A DNA stretch of 64,000 bases from Unio delphinus (GCA_029339505.1 JAQISU010000033.1:7240001-7304000); one strand, 5' to 3'; counted from the stretch's first letter, positions 1-13,376 are shown. The notes: generated by a model from the sequence alone, not told the origin. Numbers and translations are program-made.

Positions 1-2815
1 TAAAGAACACGCTAGGTGCCTTCATTGAATCTCCATGATCAGGTACTGAGAGAATCCTTGCCCTCAGGCTGTCAACATCCTTAGGCCCGGTCCACATATT
101 CCGCGTGTATGCTGCAACCCTCCGCTTTACCCACGAGGAGAAAGATAAATTTTATGAGGCTCTGTACCAGGCGATATCCAGCATTCCAGAAACCGGAACC
201 CTTTCCTTGCTAGGAGACTTCAATGCTAGAGTGGGAGCCTACCAAGAGGCCGGGTCCGCCTGTCTTGGAGTTTAAGGAAGGGGCAAGATCAACGAGAACG
301 GGCAGCGACTTCTGGAGATGTGCTGCTCCCACAGCCTATGTGTGACCAACACTTTCTTCCAATGCTAGGAGATCCACCAGGTGTCTTGGAGACACTCACG
401 TTCACTACACTGGCACCAGCTAGACCTTGTCATCACCAGGCGTACGGAACTGGCCAGCGTCCTCCTCACCCGCAGCTACCACAGTGCCGACTGCAACACG
501 GACCATTCCCTCGTGGCCAGTAAGGTGCAAATATTACCCTAGAAGCTGCACCATGCCAAGAGGAAGGGTCACCCTCGCATCAACACCTGCTGTGCAAGTA
601 ACCCAGAGAAAACACTGCAGTTCATCAGCAATGTGCAAGAAGTTCTCGCCAAAGTGACACCTTACGACACCATTGACTCCAAATTGGGCCCATCTCCGCG
701 ACTCTGTGTACAACTCAGCCATCATAGCTTACGAGAAGAGGGAAACGTAAAAATGCCGACTCGTATGATGCAATCTGGGAGGAGATGGAGTCCGTGACTG
801 AGGCAATGAGGAAAGCCCTCCTGGCATACACGGCTGTACATAGCCCAAGAACATTGCAAGCACTTAGGAATGCAAGGATCAACGCCCAGAAGACTGCCCG
901 CCACTGTGCCAACATATACTAGCTTAACCTAAGCAGCTGCTGACAACGGGGATGCAAGAGGAATGTATGAGGGCATCAAGAAGGCGACAAGCCCCTCAAT
1001 CTTAAAGACCGCCCCCCTCAAGTAAAAGACAGATGAAGACATCACAGACGAGAGCAAACAATTGTAGCAATGGGTTGAACACTATCTAGAGCTATATGCA
1101 ACCCAAAACAACGTCACTGACACTGCCCTAGATGCCATTTCAGACATGCCTCTCATGGAGGAGCTAGACACACATCCCACCCTGGAAGAGCTCGGAAAAT
1201 CCATAGACTGCCTTTCCTGTGGGAATGCTCCTGGAAGCGACAGCATTCCGCCTGAAGTTCTCAAGAGTGGGAAACCAGCGCTGCTCCAGCCGCTACACAC
1301 ATTCCTCTGCCCTTTGTTGGAAACAGGGATACATCCCACAGGACATGCGTGACGCCAACATCGCCAATTTGTACAAGAACAAGGTAGACCGTAGCTACTG
1401 CAAAAACTACAGGGGCATTTCCCTCCTTAGTGTTGTCGGAGAGGCTTTCGCCCGTGTTGCCTTGGCGCACTTGCAGATCCTAGCCTCCCGCGTCTACCCA
1501 GAGTGGATTTCGAGCCGGCAGGTCAACTGTAGACATGATCTTCTCACTACGTCAGCTGCAGGAGAAGTGTCATGAGCAGCAGATGACCCTCTCTATAGCC
1601 TTCATGGACCTGACGAAGGCATTTGACCTGGTTAGTCGGAGCGGGCTCTTCAGAATCCTGCAGAAGATTGCCTGCCCCCACGTCTACTTGCTGTCATCAT
1701 GCCATTCCACGAGAATATGCACAGCACAGTTTGCTTCAATGGCGCAACATCAGAGGCCTTCCCGGTAATCAATTTAGTTAAACAAGGCTGTGTGCTTGCG
1801 CCGACTCTCTTCGCCATATTCTTCTCCATGCTTCTACAGTATGCCTTCAAGGGCTGCAGCGATGGAGTGTACATCCATAACAGGGCTGACGAAAAGCTGT
1901 TCAACATCGCCCGTCTCCGTGCTAAGACTAAAATCACAAAGGTACTCATCCGTGAATTTCTTTTTGCCGATGATGCAGCCTTGACATCCCACACGGAAGA
2001 TGGACTGCATCAGCTGGTATGCCGCCTCTCCAACGCTCGCAAGGAATTTGGACTGACCATCAGCTTAAAGAAAACAAACGTCATAGCGCAAGATATGCAG
2101 ACTCCCCTCCATCTGTCACCATTGATGGATACAACTTGGAAGTTGTCGAGAACTTCACATACCTCGGGTCCAGCATCTCCAGCTCACTCTCAATTGATTA
2201 CGAGGTGAATGGTAGGATTGCTAAGGCAGCTGCAGTGATGGCCAGACATAACCAGAGGGTATGGAACAACCCCAACCTCACCGAGGAGACCAAACTTCGT
2301 GTCTACCAAGCCTGCGTGCTCAGCTCACTCCTCTACAGCAGCGAAACATGGACCACTTATGCAAGTCACGTGAGAAAACTCAATAGCTTCCACCTGAGAT
2401 GTCTGCGGCGCATTATGCACATCAGGTAGCAGGACAAAGTAGCGAACACAAAAATACTAATACGCACCAACATCAACAGCATGTTCGCCATTCTCAGTGA
2501 GAGGCTCCTTCGATGGCTAGGCCATGTCAAGAGAATGGACCCGGGCCGCATCCCTAAGGACATATTATATGGCGAACTAGCAGAAGGTACACGACCAACT
2601 GGACGTCCACGCCTGCGCTACAAAAACGTTTGCAAGAGAGACATAAAAACGGCCAGCATCGATGTCGACAAATGGGAGAGTTTTGCTAATGACCGTCCCA
2701 TCTGGGGCCTAGCTGTCAAGCAGGGAGTTAGCAAACCTGAGGATGACAGAAATAGAAAGCATGCTCAAAAGAGAGCCAGAAAGAAGGAACAACTGACTTT
2801 GGAGCTACGTCATCA
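1..2815 (+). mobile_element. Non-LTR retrotransposon (LINE), APE endonuclease plus reverse transcriptase, decayed
   Basis: This is a 5'-truncated copy read through several frames. Around 199-243 the reading LLGDFNARVG is the endonuclease/exonuclease/phosphatase motif of LINE APE domains. A reverse transcriptase follows: the KNYRGISLLS block near 1405, FMDLTKAFD near 1600, KQGCVLAPTLF near 1780 and the catalytic FADDAA near 1965. The C-terminal region (about 2130-2790) has YLGSSIS, SSLLYSSETW and RLLRWLGHVKRM, typical of a LINE family common in invertebrate genomes. Stops at about 273 and 2428 and several frame changes make it non-functional. The element ends in a CATA microsatellite. It extends left of the window. 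LINE identity is certain; I do not assign the clade. Confidence 0.9.
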
Positions 2816-2821
2816 TCTAAC

Positions 2822-2909
2822 GCAGACATACATACATACATACATACATACATACATACATACATACATACATACATACATACATACATACATACAAATA
2901 TACATACAT

Positions 2910-2944
<35 letters not shown>

Positions 2945-3092
2945 TACATACATACATACATACATACATACATACATACATTGACAGACAGACATATTCA
3001 TACATATACACACACACATACATACATACATATTTACATACATACACAAAAATACATTCATACATACATACATACATACATACATACATACA

Positions 3093-3126
<34 letters not shown>

Positions 3127-3274
3127 CATAGATTGACAGACAGACATATTCATACATATACACACACATACATACATACATATTTACATACATACACAAA
3201 AATACATTCATAGATACATACATACATACATACATACATACATACATACATACATACATACATACATACATACG
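2822..3274. repeat. CATA/CAGA tetranucleotide microsatellite with an internal duplication
   Basis: This is almost pure (TACA)n with blocks of (CAGA)n, directly after the LINE coding end, so it probably began as the LINE 3' tail. A mixed unit of about 80 bp (the stretch with tatttacata and cacaaaaata) occurs twice, near 2983-3065 and 3137-3215, showing duplication of a longer segment. Long apparent ORFs here are by-products of the repeat. Confidence 0.95.
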
Positions 3275-4736
3275 AATAAATATATATATATATATATATA
3301 TAATAATAATGTAAATGCTTCTGTGATGGTAAGTGTATAACAGTTTCATCCATTATCATAGAATGTGTTAAATATTATTTTGCGCATTCAGAGCATTTTG
3401 GTGACAGAACTCCCTTGGTTAACGCATCCATCTATAGTGTAAACACTTTTAAATCGATAATATCAATTTGCATTCCAATTTACAATTCATCCATTTTAAG
3501 AACTCAAAGCATAGATTTATTAGAATTAAGAAATACTCATCTATTAAAAAATCAGATCAATCTTCGAAAGTTTTAACTGTACTAAATCAGATGAATATAC
3601 TTAAGTTGCTTTACAAAGGTATGACAGCAGCTTAAAAGTCAATGGTACTAAGACTAAGTTAGTTATTTTAGGCACTAACTTAGTCTTAAGAAATCACAAA
3701 AGTATCATCTTACTATTTATACATAAAAGACAGGAAAAATGTCTGAGTTCATTACAATTAATATGATACTACTTTGTACGTTAATAGAATTTTGAGTCTC
3801 TGTCAATGATTCCAATTACACCAATTTAAAAATTGTGATGCTTTCAAAATATATGCAAAATGAAACAATATACCGCTCAATAAAGGACGTAAATTCGTGC
3901 TGTTCTCTCGTTCGTCAACCTTGTTCATGTGAGGAACGCACACTTGATCATACGCCGTTTTTTTAACCATTATGACATGTATGATGCAAGAGCTTTCGTT
4001 CTGAAAACATGATTAACCCCTATTTAAAGTATTATGGTATAAAAATGAACCATCCTGTATGCGATAGTTCTTAATGCTATCGAACATCCTGCTGGAACCA
4101 CACATTCACACAGGCAAAGGTCAAAGCATAATCTGTATACCCATCAAACACTACGCTGGACAAACGACGACTTTCTACTACAAACACTACTGTTTATATT
4201 GTCTAAAAGGCATTCAGATGCATGCAGCAAAGCAGCATATATACTCATACGATATAATACATACCTAGAATGTGTATCGTCATGTTTTATAAAGAACACG
4301 CATATTTCAGCCCAACTTATTAACAGACCCCAATGTTATATCGTTAATGAAGTCACACGAAACATGAAGAGACGAAGACGCTTGAACATGATTATCCGTA
4401 TATATCTAACCATTATAACATCCATAAAAACCTCTTGATCATTAACTGTCTTCAAGTAGTAACAAGACCATTCATTCTCTTTTAAGCAAACTGTAATGTT
4501 TTGTCTGTGCTTAAAGAAACAAAATCATCATTGAAAATACACCAGAAACCTCATTCAAAATGCATTGGAACGTTGCATGAACGCGCTTAAATAAGCTATT
4601 CCTTTGCCCAAAACACATGCATAGAAATTCGGATGTCATCGTCACACTGTTTTAAACATGTTGAAAATTACATGGCAGTGTACAAATATCAAAACATTGT
4701 TCATTGAAGGGGGATAATTGTTTCCATAGCTTGCAT
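3275..4736. other. No recognisable gene
   Basis: AT-rich unique-looking sequence with only short unconvincing ORFs. I see no domain, splice-framed exon or transposon end. A short palindromic stretch lies around 3651-3685 (ctaagactaagtt and its inverse). Confidence 0.5.
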
Positions 4737-5196
4737 TGACGTATGTGTGTGCTACTTCGTATTGCTTGCATTGATATGTGTGTGGTATTGCTTGCATTGA
4801 TATGTGTGTGTTATTGCTTGCATTGATATGTGTGTGTTATTGCTTTTATTGATATGTGTGTGTTATTACTTGCAGTTATATATGTGTGTGTTATTGCTTG
4901 CATTGATATGTGTGTGTGTTATTGTTTGCATTGATATGTGTGTGTTATTGCTTGCATTGATATGTGTATGTTATTGTTTGCATTTATATGTGTGTGTGTG
5001 TTATTGCTCGCATTGATATGTGTGTGTTATTACTTGCATTGATATGTGTGTGTTATTGCTTGCATTGATATGTGTGTCTTATTGCTTGCATTGATATTTG
5101 TGTGTGCTATTACTTGCAGTTATATATGTGTATGTTATTGCTTGCATTGATATATGTATATTGTATTGCTTGCATTGATATAGGTGTGTTATTTGT
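4737..5196. repeat. Minisatellite, 26-bp unit
   Basis: About 17 imperfect head-to-tail copies of a unit reading ttgcttgcattgatatgtg followed by tgtgtta. Units vary by GT-run length and point changes. The ORF across it only reflects the repeat. Confidence 0.92.
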
Positions 5197-7084
5197 TGCA
5201 TAAGATGTCGTCTAAAAACTGTAATTACTGGCGATGATGAAAGCGAACGCTGTTGCTGACACGCTGAAAGTTAAATTGTGCTGAGTATTAGATAGTTTTT
5301 TGATAGAAATATAAATTGTTGACACTGACGTCTATAGCGTTACTAACCACTATAATAATAGAATAGTCATCGAAACCTTGAATGGGAAGCCAATGCTCAG
5401 TTAAAATGTTTGTCAAAGATGGGTAGTGAAATAGACTTCCTTAATAAAAAGGAAACTACTTAGTGGACATGAGAAATTATGTAAACTTAAAACGTTAGGA
5501 TATTTGGCAGTGTTGCAAACGAATAAATTTACTTAGGGAATGAATAAACACAAGTAAACTAAATGAACATCGCGGTATTATGTAAATCAGTAAACATATT
5601 ATTTTTTGTTTTGACAGTTTTAATACAAAAGTTTTCCAACATTCAGCTGTATCAAAATGTTATTGTTTGACAAAGTATTGTGGTACATACCACTAGAATA
5701 AAATAAAGCATTAATCCTGAATATCACTTATATCACTGCTGGACATCATTTTACACCTGCTTTACACTAAAAGATGACTCGTGTTATAAATCTAGGTCTT
5801 AAACTATGTCAAACAAAGAAAGAAAGTTATAAATTGCAATACAACAAATAATGTATTGCCATAAAATACAAAGAAGCAATTCAAACACCACAAACAATAC
5901 TCTGAATTAAGTGACCAATAATGATAAATAATCCTAAATGTTCCATTAAGAATCTAAAATTATTAAATTTTCTGAATTAATTCCATTTCGAATAATCAGA
6001 AAGGACCTGATGCACCAAGATGATGATCCATAAACCAAATTGTTTCGAATCAGTTCTATATAATCCCAAAATAGTTTTAAATTCAAATGTAGTTTCAGTA
6101 AATCAAATAAATAATTCATCCCAGATTATATCTGAAAATAACTGCAAATGATTGCAGAGAATGTTCATAAAAGAGGAATGAATAATTATTAGCCAAAGGT
6201 TTTAACAAAATTTTTCACTTTACCTATGTTCTAATACATTCCTCTAGACAACATAAATTCGGTTTTTTCGCCTCTCTCAGATAGTCACTTTTCACCAAAT
6301 ACATATACTTTACTTATCAGATGAAATTAAAAACTATTTCCTCAAACGAAATAAGGCAACTGTTAGATATGAGACAAAACTGTACGATGGAATGGGAAAT
6401 AACCATTTACTCGCATGTGTTTTGAAGTATTGTCTATTTTGTGCGAGTATGTAGTGTTCCGTAATCTTTCTTAAAAAAGACATACTTCAGATCGAAATAG
6501 TGTAATCTTCTCGAAAACAATTATAAGCACGTGTTTCTTCTACTGACTGGACCTGATCATGATAACGATTATATGAAGCCAAGTGAGGCAATAACAAAGT
6601 GAGAAACAGCTTTAAGAACGCTTATCCGCATGTTCCTTTTATAATTTTCGCTCACTTTGTTAGGATCAGTGCTTGCCGATTTCATTCTCAGTTACATTTT
6701 CGACCAGTATTTCCTAATTATGACTTATCTTTATTAATTCAATTTAGGGTATGCCAACGATAAACATCTAAGCTAATATAGCTAGATATTATTCTAAGTA
6801 GATAATCATACAAGTTTTAAATATCTAATACTTATTGATTTCCTAATTATCGGCTTTAACTATATTAGGTTCTATATGACCAGCAATTAGCAGATTTCAG
6901 CTCAAAACAAATTAACCACCCCATTGTTGCAACTTTTATTTCGGTTCATCAACAAAAGTATGACATATGTTGTCTTTGACGGCCACTGGGCGCATATTTA
7001 AGAATCAACCAAATATTATCCCAATTTTATTTAGAGATAAGGTGTAAGTGCAGGAATCAGTCAGCCAATCTCGGTTTATTTTAG
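5197..7084. other. No recognisable gene; probably intron or intergenic DNA
   Basis: AT-rich sequence without long ORFs. It ends in a splice acceptor (ttttattttag) before the thrombospondin exon, so at least the last part is likely intron of that host gene. Confidence 0.5.
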
Positions 7085-7252
7085 TTGATGGTCAATGGTC
7101 ATTGTGGACTACGTGGAGCCCTTGTAGTCAGACATGTGGGACAGGAGGAATTCGTTATAGGCAACGTACTTGTGATAACCCTCCACCTTCCACAGGTGGT
7201 AAATACTGTGCTGAACAATCCTATGAATCTCAACACTGTACCGGACTGGTTG
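7085..7252 (+). CDS. Host exon encoding a thrombospondin type-1 repeat (TSR)
   Basis: The exon encodes one complete TSR: WSLWTTWSPCSQTCGTGG followed by RQRTC and later CAEQ and HCTG, with the three layered Trp residues and the spaced cysteines of the fold. It is preceded by a pyrimidine-rich acceptor ending in AG (7083-7084) and followed by a GTAAG donor at 7253. The 168-bp exon is phase 1 at both ends, as is usual for extracellular domain exons that shuffle. TSRs occur in secreted or cell-surface adhesion proteins (ADAMTS, hemicentin, coadhesin-like); the parent gene cannot be identified from one exon. A terminal Ig exon on the same strand at 48033 could belong to the same gene. Confidence 0.88.
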
Positions 7253-7495
7253 GTAAGCAAACTCTGAAATGTTCTCTTAATATCTTGAAATTTAACACAG
7301 CTGAATGGGACCAATAATATGACTTAGTGCTAATAAATTGTTGTATCTATATCATGCACATCGACAAGTGATGCATGCCAAGCTAAAATACTCGGGCATA
7401 ATTTAAAGTGATTTTCAAACCATCTTTACTGTATTCTGAATAGTTTTGCTTTAATAATTCTCTTTTCCTCCGAAGCATGCCAAGCTGAAATTATC

Positions 7496-7500
<5 letters not shown>

Positions 7501-7579
<79 letters not shown>
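7501..7579. repeat. (TA)n microsatellite
   Basis: An uninterrupted TA dinucleotide tract of about 79 bp in non-coding sequence downstream of the TSR exon. Confidence 0.97.
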
Positions 7580-7582
<3 letters not shown>

Positions 7583-8847
7583 GATGACATAATTAAATAA
7601 TTAATTTTTTTCTGGAGGAGGCAGTTCTGCAACACAAATCGTGTTATTTGGTTTCCTAGGTTATACATTCAAAACTGGCTTTAGTACACAAATCTGGGTT
7701 GCTTTTATTGCTCATGTTATGTTGAAAGAATAGTTACACAACGTTAAAGGATTTGGTATCAAACACCAATTGAACTTAGTTCTCAAAGAAAAGTGTCTAG
7801 AGGGGTGATGCGAAGAAAACGGAGATCAGAAGCGAATAACTGACTAATTGATCGAACATGTGTGATTGTAAGATGTCTCTTTAGTTGGAATAACGAAATA
7901 GGCATATAAATTTAAGCAGGATTTTTAATTATTGTTTTAATTAATAAGGTAAGCAAACGGTATCTTGATATATTAAAAATCACCATAAAAGCTCAAACTT
8001 TATAACTATTAATACATGCAATAGACGAAATACACAACGAAAACAATGATAAAAGTTACTTCGTCCAATAATTGACAACATATTCTTTATTCCATAGTTA
8101 TTCTGATATTTACCATTAAGTACGTATAAACAAGTATGGTTAAGAATGTAAAAATTATATACAATATGATAGCTATGCATGAAGAATGTTCAGCTGAAAA
8201 GGAAACTAATAAGGGAATATTTTTTAAATAGCAGTAAATAAATTGTTGTCCTTTTAAGGGACATAATACAGATTCAACACAATTCAGAAGATATAGTTAC
8301 ATTTCTAACTTGAATCGAAAACAAGAGTGTTGATGTAACTAAATGAGGCATGGTAAAGATGTAACATAAAGTGTTCCAAATCTAAATGTGCAAGATAATT
8401 TTCAATAATTATCAATAACGAGAAAGTGCACATAACGGTTTGGCACTAAAAGTGTTATTTACATTTCGAGCAATTTGTCTTTTAACGCATCTTCCTTCCA
8501 GTACCAAATGTCATCCAGACGACAATAAACTTTACCAGACCAGAGGGTTCAAATATTGCGATACAATGTCTAGTTCCCGGCAGCACTCCCCTACAACAGA
8601 ATTCCAGCATCTTATGGTTTGCTCCTCATGTAGGTATCGCTTTGATTATTGTCACCTTTAGGTTTCGATGGAATATGATCTTTGCAGGTGCCCTATAATA
8701 TCTTTTTTTGGAGGGTGCTCTCTCCCGGTTGACCTTCGCAGACCATTTAGGAAGTCCCTCCTGCCCTAACTTTTATTACCTCATTAAGCTACGTTTTCTA
8801 TAGTTTTTGAACAAGTATTTATTTGTGATTCATGTAATTTGTAAAAT

Positions 8848-8850
<3 letters not shown>
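7580..8850. other. No recognisable gene
   Basis: AT-rich sequence. A slightly more GC-rich stretch at about 8440-8790 looks different from its surroundings and could be an unrecognised repeat; I see no domain in its ORF. Confidence 0.45.

Positions 8851-8916
<66 letters not shown>
8851..8916. repeat. (TA)n microsatellite
   Basis: About 66 bp of TA repeat abutting the left end of the pogo/Tigger-like element. Such elements target TA dinucleotides, so this tract may be the insertion site. Confidence 0.95.
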
Positions 8917-8918
<2 letters not shown>

Positions 8919-10345
8919 GTATTTTCCCGCATATATCCCGCGTGTTATACCAGATTTTACAAACCCCGCAAGGGGGGGGGGGTGCGGGTTATATAAGGGT
9001 GCGTTCTATATCACAATTTTTTCACACATAATAATATTTCAATATATTGATTGAAAAACAACTACATAACTTATATATTGTTCTAGTTTTGTTTTGCTAG
9101 GGTTAGATATTATGGCTACTACGGTGACTTTACAACAACTTACGGTATCGGGACCAAATCAACATTTCGGGATAAAAACTTAAAATTTCGTATCCGTCAC
9201 GTTTTCATAATCAATATTTTCTGTTTTCAATTGAAATAACTACCTAACTTTACATATTTTTAATTAATTAATATTTAAATGATAAAAATTAAAAACACGT
9301 GTTTTGTTGTTTACCCAGTATCTTGTTGACTTGTCTCGAAAAGACCGCTTCCGATGATTGAAAACAAAGACGTAATAATAGCAAAGATGAAGACGAGCAC
9401 GTTTTCGTGGATTCATCTTCTCCAACGTTCCTTTTTCTTTTCTCCAACCTCGGATTACACTCTCATCAATATCAAATGTTCTGCCTGTGGCTCTATTGCC
9501 ATGCACTTCAGCATACGCAATGGCAGTTACCTTGAAGTTGACTGTGTAAGACTTTCGTTTCGGCATTTTTTAAATTAAACAGAAAGAAATTATTTAAACT
9601 CCAATCTACACTTCACAAGAATACACTTCACAAGAATACAATATTATTTAGAAATGTCCGTGTTTATGTAGCCTGTAGTTGAGGCACAGCTCCTATAGAC
9701 AGCCTACGCACACAAGCACTGTGTACCGTGTTTTCTGCTGACTTTTTTTTTAGCAAAGGTCGTCGGCTTACTTTGATGATGGCGCCGCTAAAGGCTCCAG
9801 TTGAAGGGTCAAACAAATACCTGTTTGTTATTGCTGCGGCAACTTCAGATAATTGTAGAACATTGAAACAGATTTGATTTATTTTTTGTAGTATATATCA
9901 GTGCTTGTAAGGTAATCAGTTCTCTTTGAAGTGTCAGCAAACGTATTTTTTCTTCTTCCATCTGGTATTTGTTTTAAAATTAGTGTCATCTGCTTGACTG
10001 TACTCATTTTACGTTTCCGCCTTCTGCGGATTCGGATTTTAACTAGTCAGTTGCATAAAGTAATAAGGCCAGATATCATCATTAGCGGATTATGATATAA
10101 CAGTGCACTGTTAGTGTGGCTTGTCAGTATGAGACAAGGACTTGTTATTTTAACAATATATTCCAGTACATTGTTTCCTGTCATGGTGCCTTTGATTTTG
10201 TCAACAAAACGGAAAACAGAATCGCAGTTTGCTACATCAGCGAAGCCCCGTGATCCAGTAATTGATTTCATTTCCGATTGTAGCTGTATAAATATATCTA
10301 TGGTTGCGGGTTATACAAAGGTGCGGGTTATGCCAACGATTTTAT
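8917..10345 (-). mobile_element. Pogo/Tigger-like DNA transposon remnant
   Basis: The left end has ccgtattttcccgcatat and repeated GCGGGTTATA-type motifs around a G10 run (8970-8990). The right end (about 10306-10345) carries the inverse-oriented motif twice (tgcgggttat). Both ends lie in TA tracts. In between, the minus strand encodes the N-terminus of a helix-turn-helix transposase. The ends match only loosely, so the exact borders are approximate. Confidence 0.65.
9387..9566 (-). pseudogene. N-terminal helix-turn-helix domain of a pogo/Tigger-family transposase
   Basis: The first 60 residues begin MPKRKSYTVNFKVTAIAYAE and contain DESVIRGWRKEKGTLEKM and RKRAR. This is the CENP-B/Brinker-like DNA-binding domain found at the start of many pogo/Tigger transposases. 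After about residue 60 the sequence becomes unrelated, and the catalytic DDE domain is not visible nearby, so this is a truncated copy inside the transposon remnant. Confidence 0.75.
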
Positions 10346-10539
10346 ATATATATATATTGTTTTGAAGTTCCACATGTACATATTAATCTGAATAGTCAAT
10401 ATTGTATTCATCTATTTATTTATCATATGCCAGGATTTATGTTTCCATCTTCAACTCATCTTCTTGTCGGTTTAGTCTTCTTTTCTCTTTTCTTCTTTTC
10501 TTTCTTTCTCAGTCGAAAATCTCTTCTGCGGTCATGTCT

Positions 10540-11830
10540 TATAGCATTGTTTCATTTAGATTTTCCTCTCCCAGTGATGTCACTGTTTCTTGTTTAGACA
10601 CATATTGTTGAATTATTTTTTTTTGTCTTACCGGTTCTTGTTTCCCTTTTTGAGCTCGTTTTAGTTTTGTCTGTTGCTGCATTGATTTAGGATTAGGCTG
10701 TTGTTGCTGATGTGACTGTTTCTGGCGTTGTGTTGAAACTATCAAATAATCTCTTTTTTTACTTTGGTCTTCTGTCTGCACGTGGATTTGATTTTGTTTG
10801 TGTTCTCCTTTGTAGTTCTTGTTGTTTCGTCTGTTCGTTTTGTTGGTTACTTATCACTACTTTTTGTGCGACACATTCTTTTTCTTGCTGCTTCTCCGTC
10901 TGTTGTTGTGTTGTTTTTAATTTAGTTTTCCGTTGTTGTTTTTTTGTTCATGTGGGTTTCGTTGGATAATGCTTGGGATTTTTTCCTGACTTTGTTTTTA
11001 TTTTATTCCTTAGTAATTTCTTGTGTCCTCTGTTGTGGGGCTTTATGTCTCTGTTGTTTGTTCTACTCTTCCATTATATCATCTGGGTTTTTTTCCATTT
11101 GATGTCTTGAGTGTTAGGGCATTTGCGAGGGGTATGTCCATTCTTCTCACACCTGTAACATTTGCAATGGTGAATACACCATTAATACCAAGTTTTCGTT
11201 AGAAATCTGTTAAGGTAAAATGCTCTTTTGACAATTATAATCTGATTTTTTTCTATTTCGAACAATCTGGTCCCGTAATATATTGTGGTCTGCGATAGTG
11301 TTGCGAGTCTGCTATTTCAAAATTTATATTGCTATTCTCTTTTCAAAGCATTCCATTGTAATTTACAATGGTATTTCGAGTGATATCTCTGATAGATGTA
11401 ATTCTTCTGTCTGCTTTTTGATTTTCTTTAGGATGGATGTTGGTTCTCTTTCTTTCCCATTATACTTATCTTCCCGTATGGGATTATCGGAGTATTTCCT
11501 CTTAGGCGTAGTATATATCCTTTGCATCCATTTCTGGTAATGGAGTATGTTTGTCTAATATAGTCTGGGTTCATTTGTTTTAGAGCTATCATCACCGTTG
11601 AGGTTCCAGGATTACATCTTATGGTGTTGATATCGTATCCAATTCCTGTGTTCCTTGTTGTTATAAACATTCCAGATATGATCTTCCATCATTCTCTATT
11701 CTCCTTAACTTGAAAAGTTGTTCTAGGTCCCTAATTTGCTTTTGTATTTCCGCTTTTCTTTTGAAGAATTGCTTTCCTTTCTCTGTCCGTGTTTTGACTA
11801 CAGATCACGTCGTTTGATACCATCTTGTTA
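10540..11830 (-). pseudogene. Gag-like ORF1 of a retrotransposon with a CCHC zinc knuckle
   Basis: On the minus strand the reading CYRCEKNGHTPRKCPN (about 11125-11172) is a perfect CX2CX4HX4C zinc knuckle, as in LINE ORF1 or Gag proteins. Upstream (11428-11670) an open stretch contains DINTIRCNPGTSTV; farther upstream is a charged coiled-coil-like region. Downstream the protein is very Gln/Lys-rich (10539-10781). Several stops and frame changes split it. No reverse transcriptase is visible beside it. The plus-strand ORFs in the interval are antisense shadows. Confidence 0.7.
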
Positions 11831-12572
11831 ATTCTTCTATGCTTTAGTTATCTTGAGTTTAAGATATTATTGATGTGGCTTCAGTTTTCAGGGTTAGTCC
11901 ATGGTTCCTATATTGAAAGTTTGGAATTCCGTTTAGTTTGACGCCCTGTTTATCACTTGTTTGGCATCTCTGCGTCCGCTTGCTTCATTAGGTTGCATTA
12001 TACTGTACTATAAAATCGGCCGATTAACGCTAATCTCGGACAGGCATATACCAATATTGACCGTCTGCGCCCAGTATTAATATGCTATGATTTGATACCG
12101 GTTTACTTGTATTGTTTATGCAGCTGTAAGATACGAACGGGCACCCCAAACAATAGAATGTCATATGTGTTAACAAATAGGCCCCCTATCAGTTATCAAC
12201 ACTTAGAATGAACTTGTACTCTACAATCGATATATGAAGTTTGCAGGGATAACATCAACAAAATAATATGATTTCAGATAAATATATGAAAACGTCGGCG
12301 AATCATTTGCTGTAGTAGTAGTAGTAGTAGCAGTAGAGAGAGAGAGAACATTTCGTAATTAATATTAAGCTTTGTAATAAATAATTAAATAGAAATATTG
12401 AACTGTGAATAAGCCGTGTTTTTAATAGATATTTAGAAGTAGAAGTCAAATAAGCGATTATTAGCATTTGCTGTAAACTATTTAAAGTCCCTTCTACAGA
12501 GAACTTGTTTTGATTCTACATCAATTACCTTCATTATTCAGTATAGTATTTCCAAACAAATATATAATCGTA
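11831..12572. other. No gene seen; short GTA and GA microsatellites
   Basis: A (GTA)n run followed by (GA)n lies at about 12312-12347. The rest is AT-rich. The stretch ends at the left terminus of element A. Confidence 0.5.
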
Positions 12573-12706
12573 AGCAGCAGAGAGACCAAATAATAGAGAC
12601 GTCTGTTCGGTAAACCAAAAGCCTCCTTCGAATATAATGAGAAAAATAAAACTAAGGCCTCTGACCAACAGAGACGCATATTCGTCGTCACACACTCGTT
12701 GCTGCT
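12573..12706. repeat. Left terminal repeat of element A (degenerate)
   Basis: It begins with AGCAGCAGAGAGACC and ends with a decayed inverted form (cactcgttgctgct at 12693-12706). The interior is not clearly alignable to the terminal repeat of B. The same bracketed layout is seen in B and E. Confidence 0.7.
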
Positions 12707-12724
12707 ACGAATTAAATCACTTTC

Positions 12725-13376
12725 TCATCCGAATATTGTATCAAGTCCGATACGATATCTTGATCTGGGGTCATGTAAATGTATTGTTATAAATCCTTGA
12801 AGGGTCGATTTATCATAACTAAAGATATTTCTAAAAAGATTTTATTCCATGACACGGCTACACCAGGTTTTATGAATATTTATTAATGTGAGAGTATCAA
12901 TTCCATTAAACACAACAAGAATGTTACAATTGTCCCTGACCACTTTTGGTATTTGTGTATACCGCTGTGTAACATAAATCACATCAGTATTTTTATGTAT
13001 ACCTCTGGAAAATATTCTAGCTGAATTTGAGTGTTTAACCATCATCATACACTACTAAGTTGTTATTACCTCCATCAATAGAATCAACGCTGGGTGTTTC
13101 ATCGATATCAGGGACAAATTTGAAATCCTCACCGTTTTTATTTAACGATTTCACGTTTTCATTAAAATCGTTTAACACATCATAGCACCGTTGATAATCT
13201 ATGGACGGAGCAATGAAAAACAGCTTATCTCACTTCATCCATCTCATTATTAGAACACAATTGCGTCTTGCCACTTCCAGATGGACCTATGATAATCATT
13301 CTGATGGAATTTGGTAGCGCAGCAATATGCTTAACAGGCTATCGTTTTCTCTCGCTCAAAAATCGATTACATTCAT
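12725..13376 (-). pseudogene. A32/FtsK-type packaging ATPase, element A copy
   Basis: Homologous along its whole length to the ATPase at 29520-30191. Walker A (GPSGSGKTQL) survives in one frame near 13270, and RIFSRGIHKNTDVIYVTQRY survives near 12980. Stops and at least two frame changes break it, for example a stop in the sixth residue region and another just after the Walker A segment. The end (DTIFG then stop) matches the end of the B copy. Confidence 0.9.

Noticed and set aside
2728..3359. Long ORFs of Tyr-Val-Cys-Met type on the minus strand
   Set aside because: They are translations of the CATA/CAGA microsatellite in every frame.
4804..5016. Cys/Val/Leu-rich 70-aa ORF
   Set aside because: Lies entirely in the 26-bp minisatellite.
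8440..8661. 73-aa ORF as a secreted peptide
   Set aside because: Despite a hydrophobic N-terminal stretch, there is no domain, no splice context and no coding-like neighbourhood.
10304..10969. Plus-strand Phe/Leu/Cys-rich ORFs resembling membrane proteins
   Set aside because: Antisense to the Gln/Lys-rich end of the minus-strand ORF1 relic.
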